64,000 nt of DNA from Acidicapsa dinghuensis (lineage in GTDB: Bacteria > Acidobacteriota > Terriglobia > Terriglobales > Acidobacteriaceae), in assembly GCF_025685685.1 (NCBI RefSeq), contig NZ_JAGSYH010000002.1, forward strand, positions 234,768 to 298,767, written 5' to 3'. The notes beneath the pieces were generated by a model. The model searched no databases, was not told the origin of the DNA, and saw only the letters and a list, made by a program, of their open reading frames with translations. This document shows, in pieces, positions 42,899 to 53,619 of the stretch (position 1 is the first letter of the stretch; each line of letters starts with the position of its first letter). The position numbers and the translations under genes are program-made.

Positions 42899-44458
42899 CT
42901 ATTGAGTTTCAGCCAGGCTTAGCTGCATCTGGTCAGGACGGAGTTCGCGGGCTGGCAGAATTTCATCCACATCGATCCATTGTGTTGGATATTTGCCGGT
43001 GTAGCAGGCGACGCAGAATCCACCGTTCTCTCCAGGTGCAAGCGGAGCGCCACAGGCATGGAGCATGCCGTCGAGCGATAGATAGGCAAGCGAATCTGCT
43101 TCGATAAACTGGCGAATCTCTTCGATGGATTTATTTGCTGCGATCAGGTCACGTTTGGATGGTGTATCGACACCGTAGAAGCAAGGAGAGACTGTTGGAG
43201 GACAACTGATGCGGAGATGGACTTCTTTCGCTCCCGCGCCACGCACCATACGGACGATTTTACGGCTGGTGGTGCCGCGGATGATGGAGTCGTCGATCAG
43301 GATAACGCGCTTGCCCTGAAGCAGATTGCGAACGGGGTTGAGCTTCAACTTAACGCCGAAATCGCGTACACGCTGCTCGGGCTCGATGAATGTGCGGCCT
43401 ACGTAGTGATTGCGGATCAGTCCGAAGCGGAAAGGCAGGCCGGATTCGGCTGCATAGCCAAGGGCTGCGGTAACTCCGGAGTCGGGCACAGGGCAAACCA
43501 GATCGGCAAGAACGCCGGACTCGCGAGCAAGCTGACGGCCCATTTCTTCGCGACTCTCCTGCACCCAACGGCCATAGATGCGGCTATCCGGACGAGCGAA
43601 GTAAACCTGCTCGAAGATGCAGCTTGATTGTGGGACACCGGTGGCGTACTGGCGGCTGGTGACGCCATCCTGGGTAACCATGACGAGCTCGCCCGGCATA
43701 ACATCGCGCTCGTATTCGGCTCGGAGAAGATCAAAGGCACAAGTTTCCGAGGCAAAGACAACCGTATCTGGGCCATCGGCATTGCGGATGCGTCCCATGG
43801 AGAGCGGCCGGAAGCCGCGCGGATCGCGCGCGGCGAAGATGCGGTCGCGGGTCATCATCACGATCGAGAAGGCGCCTTCGACCTGCGAGAGCGAATCTGC
43901 GATGGCATCGACCAGTGATCCAGCCTTCGAGTGGGCAATGAGCTGGACGATAATTTCTGAATCTGACGTGGTCTGGAAGTATGCTCCAGCGCGCTCGAGT
44001 CTAAGGCGAATGTTGCCGAGATTGATCAAGTTGCCGTTGTGCGCGATAGCGATAAGGCCTTTGGTGGACTCGACACGGATAGGCTGCGCATTGAGCAACG
44101 CTGAGTCGCCCGTTGTGGAATAGCGCGTGTGGCCGATGGCCATATCACCGGGCAACTTGCGCAGAACGTCTTCGGTGAAGATCTCCGAGACAAGGCCCAT
44201 GCCTTTGATGTTGGAGAGATTCTGGCCGTTGGCTGTGGCGATGCCTGCGGACTCCTGTCCGCGATGCTGAAGAGCGTAAAGACCCAGATAGACCTGGCGC
44301 GCCGCATCGGGGTGGCCATGGACGGCCATGACTCCGCACTCTTCATGCAGTTCGTCACCGCCAGAATTAAATGCGCAGGGTCGAGGGATCGGAGATCCTT
44401 CCGGGGGCAGAACTGTGTCAGGAACACCAGGCACGTCCTGGTACATGAATTGGTTCAT
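42899..44458 (-). CDS. purF: Amidophosphoribosyltransferase
   Basis: The 519-residue enzyme makes phosphoribosylamine from PRPP and glutamine, the first step of purine synthesis. C41 in HEECGVMAV is the glutaminase nucleophile, exposed after propeptide removal. GRTFIEP and [19 protein letters not shown] are the PRPP loop, and the four cysteines in the C-terminal half (e.g. [11 protein letters not shown] and [20 protein letters not shown]) suggest the Fe-S/propeptide type (B. subtilis-like). The ATG overlaps the purL stop by four bases (ATGA), so the two are coupled. Confidence 0.97.
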   Translation of the reverse strand: MNQFMYQDVPGVPDTVLPPEGSPIPRPCAFNSGGDELHEECGVMAVHGHPDAARQVYLGLYALQHRGQESAGIATANGQNLSNIKGMGLVSEIFTEDVLRKLPGDMAIGHTRYSTTGDSALLNAQPIRVESTKGLIAIAHNGNLINLGNIRLRLERAGAYFQTTSDSEIIVQLIAHSKAGSLVDAIADSLSQVEGAFSIVMMTRDRIFAARDPRGFRPLSMGRIRNADGPDTVVFASETCAFDLLRAEYERDVMPGELVMVTQDGVTSRQYATGVPQSSCIFEQVYFARPDSRIYGRWVQESREEMGRQLARESGVLADLVCPVPDSGVTAALGYAAESGLPFRFGLIRNHYVGRTFIEPEQRVRDFGVKLKLNPVRNLLQGKRVILIDDSIIRGTTSRKIVRMVRGAGAKEVHLRISCPPTVSPCFYGVDTPSKRDLIAANKSIEEIRQFIEADSLAYLSLDGMLHACGAPLAPGENGGFCVACYTGKYPTQWIDVDEILPARELRPDQMQLSLAETQ

Positions 44459-46935
44459 GCCGTCACCTCATCATGCAGAGCAGATTCGAGCGCAGAGGCC
44501 CAGACTTCCTTTAGTTCGGCTACAGATGCGGAGATAACCGGATCACCGTATATGGAAAGTTCCAGTCTGTCCCCACCGGTTGCGCCGATACGAGCCGAAA
44601 AGTAATTGCTTTCAGAGGCGAGCTTTTGAATCTCTGAGATATTAGCCTGTTTCGCTGAAACGATCACTGTGGACGCAGGTTCAGCAAAGACGCCGAAGAG
44701 TGGGTTTGCCATCAACGCAGGTTCCTGCTCAACCGTTGCGCCGATACCGTGACTAAAAGCCGACTCAGCGAGCGCCACGGCGATTCCACCATCCGACAGG
44801 TCACGGGCGGAGGAGATGAGTTTTTTATGAGCAAGAATGCCTAGCAGATTATGTAGCTCAGCTTCAGCTGCCAGATCTAGCGCTGGCGGGCGACCCCAGA
44901 TGCTGCCAAGCACAACTTTTGCAAACTCCGAGGAGCCGAATGCAATAAGATCCGCGCTGGTTTCAGCTTCTGTGCCTTCCGGCTCTGCTTCATCGCGTGG
45001 CTTCACTTCGAGAGCAGGAAGCGGGTATTGGCTGATCGGAAGCGGTTCGAACGGCACTTTCAAGTCGGGATTCGGCTCTTCAGCGCGAGGGATGGGCCAC
45101 AGCAGCAGAATGGCTTCTCCGGAGCGCTGGAAATCGGCTGGCACGGCCTTAGTTACGTCGTCAAGAATGCCCACGACTCCAAGAACTGGTGTGGGATAGA
45201 TGCCTTCGCCACGTGTCTCGTTATACAGCGAAACATTGCCGCCGGTGATAGGGGTTTTAAGAGCCGTACAAGCCTCCGCGATTCCGTCAATGGCCGCAGA
45301 AAGCTGAGCCATAATCTCCGGTTTTTCTGGATTGCCGAAGTTGAGACAATTGGTTGCAGCGACAGGTGTGGCACCGGTCAATGCGACCTTGCGGGCCGCT
45401 TCCGCAACCGCGTGCATCGCGCCGAGTTTGGGATCTAAATAGCACCAGAGGCTATTGCCGTCGAGCGCCATGGCGAGGCCACGCTCGTGACGTGGCATGC
45501 CAGTCCCCTTGATGCGCATTACGCCGCCTTCTCCGCCGGGTCCTTGCACCGTGTTGGTCTGCACCATGGTGTCGTACTGTTCATGAACCCATCGCTTGGA
45601 GCTGACGTTGGCGCTGGCGAGAAGCTTTCTGAGATCAGCCGTGTAATTGCGAGGTTCGCTCAGAGCGACCTGGGCATCATCAGAGGGCTCGACAAGAACA
45701 GGAGCGCTCCACTCACCAACGGGACGGTGATAGATAGGTGCGTCATCGGTTAGGGATTCGTTGGGGATATCGGCGACGAGAACGCCGTGATGGCGGATGC
45801 GCAGACGTGATTCAGGCTTAACCGTACCAACGATCACCGCGTCAAGTCCCCACTTAGCGAAAACGTCGAGAACTTCCTTCTCGCGGCCCTTTTCGGCCAC
45901 GAGGAGCATGCGCTCCTGGCTCTCCGAAAGCATGATTTCGTAGGAGTTCATGCCGGTTTCACGTTGTGGCACGTTATCAAGCTCTACATCGAGACCCACG
46001 CCGCCGCGCGCTCCCATCTCGCAGGTAGAGCACGTGAGCCCGGCTGCGCCCATGTCTTGAATGCCGACGATCGCGCCCGTCTTCATCGCTTCAAGACATG
46101 CTTCGAGAAGGAGCTTTTCCATGAACGGGTCGCCTACCTGCACGTTAGGACGCTTCTGCTCTGAGCCCTCTTTGAACTCTTCCGAAGCCATCGTCGCGCC
46201 GTGAATGCCGTCGCGACCAGTCTTGGCACCGACATAAATGACCGGGTTACCGACCCCAGCAGCCTTGCCATAGAAAATCTCGTCAATCTTGACCAGACCG
46301 AGTGCAAACGCATTGACCAGTGGGTTGCCTGAATAGCATGGCTCAAATTTCGTTTCGCCACCCAGATTGGGCACACCGAAACAATTGCCATAACCGGCAA
46401 TTCCGCTGACTACTCCCTCGACAATCGAATGGTTTTTGCTGACCAGATCGTCGGCCTGGGAACCACGCTGAATTGGGCCGAAGCGGAGCGAATCCATCAC
46501 GGCCAAAGGCCGCGCGCCCATCGTGAAAATGTCACGAAGAATACCGCCTACGCCGGTAGCCGCGCCCTGGTGAGGCTCAATATAGCTGGGATGATTGTGG
46601 CTCTCGATTTTGAACGCACAGGCCCAGCCGTCGCCAACATCGATGATCCCAGCATTTTCCCCGGGGCCCTGAACGACACGACCACTCTTGGTAGGAAGGC
46701 GCTTCAGGTGCACTTTCGAGGACTTGTAGGAGCAATGCTCGCTCCACATGACACTGTAGATGCCAAGTTCGGTGAGCGAAGGAACGCGTCCCAGTGCGGT
46801 CAGGATGCGTTCGTATTCGTCAGGAGTGATACTATGCTGCGCAAGAAGCTCAGGAGTTACCGTAGCCGGTGTTGGAGCCACGTAATTCTCTTCATTTGCG
46901 CCGGTGGATTGACCAGAGGAAGGTGCGGTTGTCAT
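44455..46935 (-). CDS. purL: Phosphoribosylformylglycinamidine synthase, PurL (small-type)
   Basis: The 826-residue ATP-dependent subunit converts FGAR to FGAM with ammonia supplied by PurQ/PurS. It has the N-terminal [41 protein letters not shown] and [19 protein letters not shown] motifs, then two PurM-like halves. It is longer than typical Gram-positive PurL (about 740), with an insert near residues 640-680. PurQ and PurS are not in the window. First gene of the purL-purF pair. Confidence 0.96.
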   Translation of the reverse strand: MTTAPSSGQSTGANEENYVAPTPATVTPELLAQHSITPDEYERILTALGRVPSLTELGIYSVMWSEHCSYKSSKVHLKRLPTKSGRVVQGPGENAGIIDVGDGWACAFKIESHNHPSYIEPHQGAATGVGGILRDIFTMGARPLAVMDSLRFGPIQRGSQADDLVSKNHSIVEGVVSGIAGYGNCFGVPNLGGETKFEPCYSGNPLVNAFALGLVKIDEIFYGKAAGVGNPVIYVGAKTGRDGIHGATMASEEFKEGSEQKRPNVQVGDPFMEKLLLEACLEAMKTGAIVGIQDMGAAGLTCSTCEMGARGGVGLDVELDNVPQRETGMNSYEIMLSESQERMLLVAEKGREKEVLDVFAKWGLDAVIVGTVKPESRLRIRHHGVLVADIPNESLTDDAPIYHRPVGEWSAPVLVEPSDDAQVALSEPRNYTADLRKLLASANVSSKRWVHEQYDTMVQTNTVQGPGGEGGVMRIKGTGMPRHERGLAMALDGNSLWCYLDPKLGAMHAVAEAARKVALTGATPVAATNCLNFGNPEKPEIMAQLSAAIDGIAEACTALKTPITGGNVSLYNETRGEGIYPTPVLGVVGILDDVTKAVPADFQRSGEAILLLWPIPRAEEPNPDLKVPFEPLPISQYPLPALEVKPRDEAEPEGTEAETSADLIAFGSSEFAKVVLGSIWGRPPALDLAAEAELHNLLGILAHKKLISSARDLSDGGIAVALAESAFSHGIGATVEQEPALMANPLFGVFAEPASTVIVSAKQANISEIQKLASESNYFSARIGATGGDRLELSIYGDPVISASVAELKEVWASALESALHDEVTA

Positions 46936-47104
46936 CGCGGTCTCTATTTCATTGTCGCATGGCTGTAACGTGACGGACGGCAGTCAACGATTGCTACGGC
47001 CACTGTGCTGAAGTTGAGATGAGGAAGGATTACGTCGATATTCGGCGTCACAGTGACTGGCATCTTCGGTTATGCGATACTGAAAATCGCAGATCCCACC
47101 TAAA

Positions 47105-47192
47105 GCCGGGATGGCGGAACTGGCAGACGCAGCGGACTCAAAATCCGCCGACCCTTGCGGTCGTGGGGGTTCGACCCCCCCTCCCGGCACCA
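47105..47192 (+). tRNA. tRNA-Leu (anticodon CAA)
   Basis: Acceptor GCCGGGA/TCCCGGC, discriminator A and encoded CCA; anticodon arm GCGGA-CTCAAAA-TCCGC, anticodon CAA; a class II variable arm (CCGACCCTTGCGGTCGT) and T-arm GGGGG-TTCGACC-CCCCC. It lies on the plus strand between divergent purL and the convergent alpha-galactosidase gene. Confidence 0.94.
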
Positions 47193-47250
47193 ACAAAAAT
47201 GTGAGCGCGAATTTTCCACGAAAAGCCTGCCTTGGCGACGGCTTCAATTG

Positions 47251-47329
47251 TGTCAGCGATGGAATTCGAACCGTGCCATCTTTGGTGACGGATAATCCAC
47301 ACCCTACCCGTTCAGCTACCTCGTAACTG
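47251..47329 (-). other. Degenerate tRNA-like sequence
   Basis: On the minus strand a D-arm-like GTAGCTGAACGGGTAG and a T-arm-like GGTTCGAATTCC are spaced roughly as in a tRNA, but the acceptor and T stems do not pair properly and no clean anticodon arm can be folded. It lies about 60 bases after tRNA-Leu. I call it a possible tRNA remnant. Confidence 0.3.
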
Positions 47330-47449
47330 CATTTATTTGTGCAGCTTGTGCAGGTTCGAGTAGTTGGTTTTGGTGCGCGAATGAGATGATGTCACTCTGC
47401 CATTTAGAGCAAAATGAAGATGACCTTGCCTTACAACCGAGTGGGAAAC

Positions 47450-47472
47450 GCTGATTTCTTGAGGAAATCAGC
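47450..47472. terminator. Hairpin downstream of the alpha-galactosidase gene
   Basis: GCTGATTTC (47450-47458), loop TTGAG, GAAATCAGC (47464-47472): a perfect 9-bp stem about 60 bases after the stop at 47531. Minus-strand continuation is GTTTCCC, not a full T-run, so terminator function is tentative. Confidence 0.35.
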
Positions 47473-47530
47473 AATTCATCGGCTCGCCCCGGTATACCTA
47501 CCCCGATTTTGCTTTTAAGCGGGCCGTTAT

Positions 47531-49807
47531 TCACTGGGCTGCATCCTGCTTCAGCGTGAAAAATGCTGCTTGGAAATCGCCACGTAGAGAGACGTTGACT
47601 CCATGGTGCATCCAGTAATCTCCACTGGCTCTCGGCACAGTATCTTCAGCGAGTTTGCCTTCCTGCAGATGAAGACTGTACACCGCCTCCGGATCAAGTC
47701 CGCGCGGATAGAGCTGTGGATATGGCTTCCCTTTCTGACTGGAATGCAAAAAAGCAAAGATTGCAGCTTCACGGGCGTCACGCGACACCGATTCAGTCGC
47801 AGAATATTCGCTGCCTAGAGCAGGTGAGATTATCCGATAAAGCTCGCCATTCTGAACGGTGGCACGCACCGCCTTGTATTCAGCAATCAGTCTTTTCGCC
47901 GTCGCGAAATCTTCAGGCTTCCATTTGTTCAGGTTTGCGCCAATACCTAAGCTCCCCTGCATCGAAGAAAGAAACCGATATTCAAGAGAGGTCGACCGAT
48001 CATTCATCCAGTTTGGAGAGTCGGTCACCCAAGCCATCATCACGCCCGGGGCGTAAGCATAGGTGAAACCATCCTGAATGCTGAGGCGGTCGAAAGGATC
48101 GGTGTTGTCGGATGGCCAAACCTCATCGGTCAAACGCAGGATGCCGAGATCGACACGCGCCCCGCCCCCCGAACAGGATTCGATTTCCACGTGCGGATGC
48201 TTTTCGCGCAGCTCGGTGAGAATGCTATAGAGGTTCTGCACATATTTCACATAGACCTCTTTCTGCTCGTCAAGCGGCGCAGCGGCCCATCCCGGCTCCG
48301 ACCAATTGCGGTTGTAGTCCCACTTCAAAAACGCAATATCGTTCTCGCTGAGCAGCCGATCGAGGAACCCGTACACGTAAGCCCTAACATCATCGCGAGC
48401 GAGGTTCAGGACGAGCTGATTGCGGCCCTCAGTCCGTGGACGACCTGTGAAGTTCAAAACCCAGTCCGGGTGCTTCCGATACAACTCGCTGTTTGGGTTC
48501 ACCATCTCCGGCTCGACCCACAACCCGAAATCCATACCCAACGCATGCACTTTGTCGATCAGGGGCTTCAAACCGTGCGGAAACTTTTCTGGATTCACAT
48601 ACCAGTCGCCCAGCCCCGCATGGTCGTCCTTCCTCTGACCGAACCATCCATCGTCCATCACAAAACGCTCGCCCCCGATGCTTGCAGCCTTTTCCGCCAG
48701 GGCCTCCTGCCCGGCTTCATTGACGTCAAAGCCTGTTGCTTCCCAAGAGTTGTAGAGAACAGGTCGCAGACGGCGATGTGGTGCTTGGGGCACGATGGAA
48801 TCGAGTTCGAACCGGTGCAGCAGGCGCGAAGCGCCGCCGATTCCTGCATTCGAATATCCGCCGTAAAATGTGGGTGCTTCCAGAGATTCTCCCGGCGCAA
48901 GAACGTATGCGAAATCAAATGGCGTGTATCCACCCGTGACGCGCACCCGATCTTGCCAGTCAGTTTCGACATTGATCTGCCATGATCCGCTCCATCCGAG
49001 AGCGCCAAACCAAACTTCTCCAACGTCCTGATCAGGTTGACTGGAGCGTTCGATCGCGAACCATGGGTTTACCTCGTCCCCGGTAGAGCCACGGCGGCTC
49101 TCGAGAACTACCTTTCCTGGATGCAGCGGCATCTGCTGCAGATTCCATTCTCCCGCCCAACGGCCAGTGAGATAGCGCAACTGATAGTCATTGCTCGCGC
49201 CCAGGTTCCAAGTCGCAGCAAATGCTTGTTCGATCGTAAAGGGTAGCTTGGTTCGATTCTCGATCCGAGCCGAACGCGCAAGCACGCCGGTTTCGTCATC
49301 CATCCGGTAGATCAAATCAACGGCCACGTCACGGCTGATGTCCTTCAGCGAGACGGTCAAAGTGTTGTCTCGAATGGTGTGCGATACGTAATGCAGCACC
49401 AAGTCGCGATTCCCATCTGGAAAGGAAATCTTCAAATCCGGCACCACAACCAGGCCTCCGCCCCATCCCGTGAACTCCTGTGGAGTGGCGTTTACCGGCA
49501 GATCGAATGCTGAAGTTCCTCCATTGGTATGGGCCGGCAGGATGGGATCGGCAGATTGCAAGCGCTGTCCCCAATAGAGGTTCTGCAACTCTCCATTCTG
49601 ATTCACGCCGAAGACGTACGAAACACCGCCTCCATCCATGCGAAAAGTATGCGACGTTTCGTTATAGAGAATCCGTCCCTGCGCAGCGCCCGTGGATTGG
49701 CCTATCGCTGGAGATACGAAACCACTCAGAGAAACGCAGAAGACGATGACCACGGAAATGCCGAGCCGGCGACACAATGAAAGTCCAATGATTCGTTCAG
49801 ATCGCAT
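47531..49807 (-). CDS. GH36 alpha-galactosidase, secreted
   Basis: ATG 49807 follows AAGGAGG closely and begins a signal peptide (VVIVFCVSLSGFVSPAIGQ); 758 residues. The frame is open for another 87 codons upstream but that part overlaps the GH95 end and is not supported. GH36 features: nucleophile Asp in FLKWDYNRNW, acid/base Asp in WPSDNTDPFDR, plus WVEPEMVNPNSELYRKHPDW. Cleaves alpha-1,6-galactosyl groups of raffinose-type oligosaccharides or galactomannan. The gene lies 44 bases after the GH95 gene and is likely co-transcribed with it. Confidence 0.9.
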   Translation of the reverse strand: MRSERIIGLSLCRRLGISVVIVFCVSLSGFVSPAIGQSTGAAQGRILYNETSHTFRMDGGGVSYVFGVNQNGELQNLYWGQRLQSADPILPAHTNGGTSAFDLPVNATPQEFTGWGGGLVVVPDLKISFPDGNRDLVLHYVSHTIRDNTLTVSLKDISRDVAVDLIYRMDDETGVLARSARIENRTKLPFTIEQAFAATWNLGASNDYQLRYLTGRWAGEWNLQQMPLHPGKVVLESRRGSTGDEVNPWFAIERSSQPDQDVGEVWFGALGWSGSWQINVETDWQDRVRVTGGYTPFDFAYVLAPGESLEAPTFYGGYSNAGIGGASRLLHRFELDSIVPQAPHRRLRPVLYNSWEATGFDVNEAGQEALAEKAASIGGERFVMDDGWFGQRKDDHAGLGDWYVNPEKFPHGLKPLIDKVHALGMDFGLWVEPEMVNPNSELYRKHPDWVLNFTGRPRTEGRNQLVLNLARDDVRAYVYGFLDRLLSENDIAFLKWDYNRNWSEPGWAAAPLDEQKEVYVKYVQNLYSILTELREKHPHVEIESCSGGGARVDLGILRLTDEVWPSDNTDPFDRLSIQDGFTYAYAPGVMMAWVTDSPNWMNDRSTSLEYRFLSSMQGSLGIGANLNKWKPEDFATAKRLIAEYKAVRATVQNGELYRIISPALGSEYSATESVSRDAREAAIFAFLHSSQKGKPYPQLYPRGLDPEAVYSLHLQEGKLAEDTVPRASGDYWMHHGVNVSLRGDFQAAFFTLKQDAAQ

Positions 49808-49851
49808 GAAACCTCCTTGGTGCCAGCTTCCTTCCGGATTGGCTTGAGTGA

Positions 49852-52242
49852 TCACCCAGCTTCCGGCTCTCGAAACATCGCAATGGATATGGACTGTTCC
49901 GTTCCCCCGCGCAGGTGTACCTTCGCGGTCCGGGATCGATATCGGACTGTCACATCTGTTTCGTGGTCCGCCTTGACAATCGCGGACGATAAGCGGCCAC
50001 CTCGCCAGAAGATCGAGACAGTAATGCAACCGCGAGCGCGCAAACCCCGCACCGAGCCGGTGGGCCACGCAGATGGCAATGCGGGAAGGAGATGAAGCAG
50101 ACCTCCTTGCGACTGCAATAGCATCTCGGCGACGCCTGCAGCCCCTGCCGTATTGCCATCAATTGCAAAGATATTGCTTTCTGCCCCGGCTACTCCGCCC
50201 CGCGAATACGTTAGCAATGAATCATCCGCAGCATGAGCGATAAGGCCGCATAGCTGGCGATGTGCCGCATCGGCATCCAAGAGCCTTGCGTAGTAATTCA
50301 CCAGGTTTGCGCGGCTCCACTCCGTGTCCTCCCAGTTGGGTTGGTGAATCCGCCTCTCAATGGTCACGCGCGCGGCCGCCGCCAGCGCGGGAGTCTTGTC
50401 GGGAGAGATCTGGTCTTCGGGATAAAGAGCGATAAGGTGGGAGGTATGCCTGTGGTTTGGTTCGGCTTCTTCGAAGTCTTCGAGCCACTCCTGCAGCTGG
50501 CCATATTTGCCAATCTGCAACGGTGGCAAACTATCTTGCGCAGTGACGATTCGGGCACGCAACGTTTCATCAAGGCCAAGCGCTTCGGATGCCTGGATGC
50601 ACGCCGAGAATAGTGAATAAACAAGGACACGGTCGCAGGTTGGCCCCATGGAATCCGAACATGGTTTCCCGGTATCGGGCGCAATAAACCAGTTTTCCGG
50701 AGAGTTGGAAGGGCCCGTGACAAGCCATTTCTTCGTTGGGTGCTCGATCATATACGAGAGGAAGAACCTTGCTGCATCGCGCAGCACTGGATAAGCTTTC
50801 TCGCGAAGGAAGGCCTGATCGCCGGTGAAGCGGTAATGTTCCCAGAGTTGCAGAGCGATCCAAACGCCACCCGTCATAAACATTCCCCAGCCGAGACCCC
50901 ATCCCGGTGCGGAGTATCCCCAGGCATTAGTCACGACGTGCGCCACCCAGCCTTCCGCGCCATACATCTCCCGTGCCGTCTGGGAGCCACCAACGGTTAG
51001 TCTCTCTACTAACGCTGCCAGCGGAGCGTGACATTCACCAAGATTGCCAACCTCGCAAAGCCAGTAATTCTGTTGCGTGTTGATGTCGAGGTGAAAATCA
51101 TCGGTCCACCCCATAGCGGCTGCAAGACCGTCGTTCCAGATGCCCTGCAACGCGAGCGGCAAAGGCGAATCTTCACGCGATCCTGCGATTGTCAGATAGC
51201 GTCCATATTGAAAAAACAACGCACATAGTCCGGGATCATCAGCGCCAGCCTCAAGACGCTTTCTTCGTTGATCGGTGGGCAGTTTCGAGAGATTTTCATC
51301 CTGCCCGAGATCGATGGAAACCCGGCGATACAGAGCGCTATGGTCTGCAATATGAGCTTCGCGCAAGGACTCGTAGGATCGCGACCGGGCAGCGCTCAGA
51401 GAAGTAGAGCAGGCTTCCTCAGGCTCACCTCCACGGAAGTCGCTCGCGATCGCGATCAACAGGGTGACTGCATCAGCAGCCTGAATCGCGATTCCCTCTT
51501 TGGAGCTATGCATCTGCCCAGATTCAGGAATGACTTGAATCTGACATTCGAAGCGTGTTCCGTGTTTTCCATCGCTATGCAGGCTCTCCCAGGCATGTCC
51601 GTAGAGAGCCAGAATTCCAGCTTCCGCAGTAATCTCTCCCGGTAACCGCGACTCCCCAAATGCAATGTTGCACGAAAGCTTGCCACGCTTGCTCGACTCG
51701 ATTCGGACAACGATTAATTTGTCCGGATGTGAGGCAAATACCTCGCGATGAAACGTTGCGTCGCCAGCAGCAAATTCGACCCGCGCAATTGCTTCCTCCA
51801 GATCGAGGGAGCGCCGGTATCTGGAAGTCTCTGTCGGCAGTATCGTTTCAATCTCCAGGAATGCCATCGGCAAAGCTGTACCGAATTCGCTCCCATTGCC
51901 CAACAGGTTTTTCCGGCATAGTTCTTCGGCTTCCGTGTAGCGTCCTGCAAAGAAAAGGTTGCGAATTTCAGGTAAGGACTTCAGCGCGGCAGAATTAACG
52001 CCGTCGACAGCAACTGCGCCTGACCACAAGGTGCTCTCTGTCAGATGTAACCGCTCTCGAGACGCGCCGCCGAACACCATAGCCCCAAGCCTGCCATTTC
52101 CCACCGGCAGGGCCTGAAGCCACCGATCTGCCGGGTGCTCAAACCATATCGGCGTCTTCTTGATGTCCGGCATGGCAAGCGAGCTGTTGAGCGCGGCTGT
52201 AGCCATAGCGCCTAGCATAAAGTCGCGCCGATTCGATTTCAT
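49852..52242 (-). CDS. GH95 alpha-L-fucosidase (or alpha-L-galactosidase)
   Basis: The 796-residue protein has a twin-arginine-like signal (NRRDFMLGAMATAALNSSLA) and the GH95 start WLQALPVGNGRLGAMVFGG followed by LHLTESTLWSG. The middle is an (alpha/alpha)6 barrel (DFHLDINTQQNYW, NSPENWF, HRHTSHLIALYPEDQI). GH95 enzymes remove alpha-1,2-fucose, for example from xyloglucan, by inverting hydrolysis; some act on alpha-L-galactose. First gene of the GH95-GH36 operon, divergent from the LacI-family regulator. Confidence 0.9.
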   Translation of the reverse strand: MKSNRRDFMLGAMATAALNSSLAMPDIKKTPIWFEHPADRWLQALPVGNGRLGAMVFGGASRERLHLTESTLWSGAVAVDGVNSAALKSLPEIRNLFFAGRYTEAEELCRKNLLGNGSEFGTALPMAFLEIETILPTETSRYRRSLDLEEAIARVEFAAGDATFHREVFASHPDKLIVVRIESSKRGKLSCNIAFGESRLPGEITAEAGILALYGHAWESLHSDGKHGTRFECQIQVIPESGQMHSSKEGIAIQAADAVTLLIAIASDFRGGEPEEACSTSLSAARSRSYESLREAHIADHSALYRRVSIDLGQDENLSKLPTDQRRKRLEAGADDPGLCALFFQYGRYLTIAGSREDSPLPLALQGIWNDGLAAAMGWTDDFHLDINTQQNYWLCEVGNLGECHAPLAALVERLTVGGSQTAREMYGAEGWVAHVVTNAWGYSAPGWGLGWGMFMTGGVWIALQLWEHYRFTGDQAFLREKAYPVLRDAARFFLSYMIEHPTKKWLVTGPSNSPENWFIAPDTGKPCSDSMGPTCDRVLVYSLFSACIQASEALGLDETLRARIVTAQDSLPPLQIGKYGQLQEWLEDFEEAEPNHRHTSHLIALYPEDQISPDKTPALAAAARVTIERRIHQPNWEDTEWSRANLVNYYARLLDADAAHRQLCGLIAHAADDSLLTYSRGGVAGAESNIFAIDGNTAGAAGVAEMLLQSQGGLLHLLPALPSAWPTGSVRGLRARGCITVSIFWRGGRLSSAIVKADHETDVTVRYRSRTAKVHLRGGTEQSISIAMFREPEAG

Positions 52243-52306
52243 GCAAATAGCCTTTCAATACGCAGACGGATAGATGCTCTCATAGGAGCGCGTCCTCCAT
52301 AAAAAT

Positions 52307-52322
52307 GCGTGTACGTTCACGC
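52307..52322. promoter_or_regulatory. LacI-type operator between the GH95 operon and the regulator gene
   Basis: GCGTGTACGTTCACGC is a 14/16 palindrome with a central CG, the LacI-family form. It lies in the 174-bp divergent region between the GH95 gene (start at 52242) and the LacI-type regulator (start at 52417). GTGTACGTT is shared with the site at 57326-57338. Confidence 0.65.
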
Positions 52323-52416
52323 CATCAAAATTACACATCCCTTCCCGAGTCTGTCAAAATCCATTGGACACGCTGCCGGGACAAGACGATGTGCGAAACT
52401 GAGTACAATTCTCGAC

Positions 52417-53505
52417 ATGCGATCGACAGACAAGAAAGGTAAAGCGGCCGGCATTCGCGACATCGCGGAAGCCCTGGGAACCTCGATCGGCACAGTGGAT
52501 CGCGCTCTGCATGACCGCAGCGGAGTAAGCGCCCGTACCAAGGCGCGCGTATTACGCATGGCCGAACAACTCGGATACAAACCCAACATCGCCGCCAGAT
52601 CCCTCAAACTCAACCGCAATCTCCGGGTAGCGGCCGTTTTCCCCCGCGAAATAGCTGCCTTCTTCGATCCCTTATGTGCCGGGATTCAGGCTGCAGCGGA
52701 CGAAACCGTGGGCATGCAACTCACGCTTGATTTCCTCCGTTATCCTCGGCTTGGTTCCGGCGATATCGCAGCGCTCGAGGGCGCAGCTGCAAAGAAATAC
52801 GATGGCATACTGTTCACGCCCCGCAGGCCTCGGGAGTTAGCTGGAATCATCCGGCACATCGTGGGGCAAGGGATTCCCATGCTGTGCGTCGCCAGCGATG
52901 CGCCGGACAGCGGACGCATCTCATCGGTCACCGTGGACGCATACATCAGTGGAGCGCTCGCAGCAGAATTACTGTCGCATAAGCTGCAAACTCCGTCTCG
53001 TGTTGCAACCATTACGGGTGACTTGGCTACCTTCGACCATGCGGAGAAACTTCGCGGTTTTGCTGCGACTCTCGCTGTGCTTGCTCCCCACTTGACCCTT
53101 CTGCCCGCCGTAGAATCCCACGAAAGCGCGGAGGATGCCTACCGCCAATCCATCGCACTGTTGAGGGGCAAAACGCGTCCCGATGCCATTTACATCAGTA
53201 CAGCGAATAGCCTTCCTGTCTTTCGCGCTCTGGAAGAACTGAAGCTTTTCGGTCGCGTGCAGGTGATTGCGACCGATCTTTTTCGGGAACTGGTGCCGCT
53301 GCTCGAGTCAGGCAAAGTGCTGGCCACGCTCTATCAGCGTCCGGAAGCGCAGGGCAAAACCGCGCTGGAAACGCTCATTGGTCATCTGACAGATAAGGGT
53401 AAGCCCGTCAAGATTCACCGGTTCGCTCCACATATTATTCTGCGCAGCAATCTCCCGCTTTTTGCCAACAGACTCGTCAACACGCAGGGAATTTCGGCCG
53501 ATTAG
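52417..53505 (+). CDS. LacI-family transcriptional regulator
   Basis: ATG 52417 gives 362 residues (a 36-codon upstream extension is unsupported). HTH at residues 13-32 (IRDIAEALGTSIGTVDRALHDRSGVS) and hinge helix YKPNIAARSLKLN, then a periplasmic-binding-like sugar sensor domain (SSVTVDAYISGALAAELL, PDAIYISTAN). It probably represses the GH95/GH36 genes and, judging by shared operator sequences, also the TonB-receptor and DUF5107 genes further along. The effector is unknown. Confidence 0.9.
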   Translation: MRSTDKKGKAAGIRDIAEALGTSIGTVDRALHDRSGVSARTKARVLRMAEQLGYKPNIAARSLKLNRNLRVAAVFPREIAAFFDPLCAGIQAAADETVGMQLTLDFLRYPRLGSGDIAALEGAAAKKYDGILFTPRRPRELAGIIRHIVGQGIPMLCVASDAPDSGRISSVTVDAYISGALAAELLSHKLQTPSRVATITGDLATFDHAEKLRGFAATLAVLAPHLTLLPAVESHESAEDAYRQSIALLRGKTRPDAIYISTANSLPVFRALEELKLFGRVQVIATDLFRELVPLLESGKVLATLYQRPEAQGKTALETLIGHLTDKGKPVKIHRFAPHIILRSNLPLFANRLVNTQGISAD

Positions 53506-53619
53506 GACCGGATCTCCCATGACGCAGTCACTTCCAGCAACCGCTCCATGAGGCTCATTCGCGGAGGAAAAGCCACATGGAACAGCCGCTAGAAACGGAT
53601 ATATCGCTTCTAAACCATG

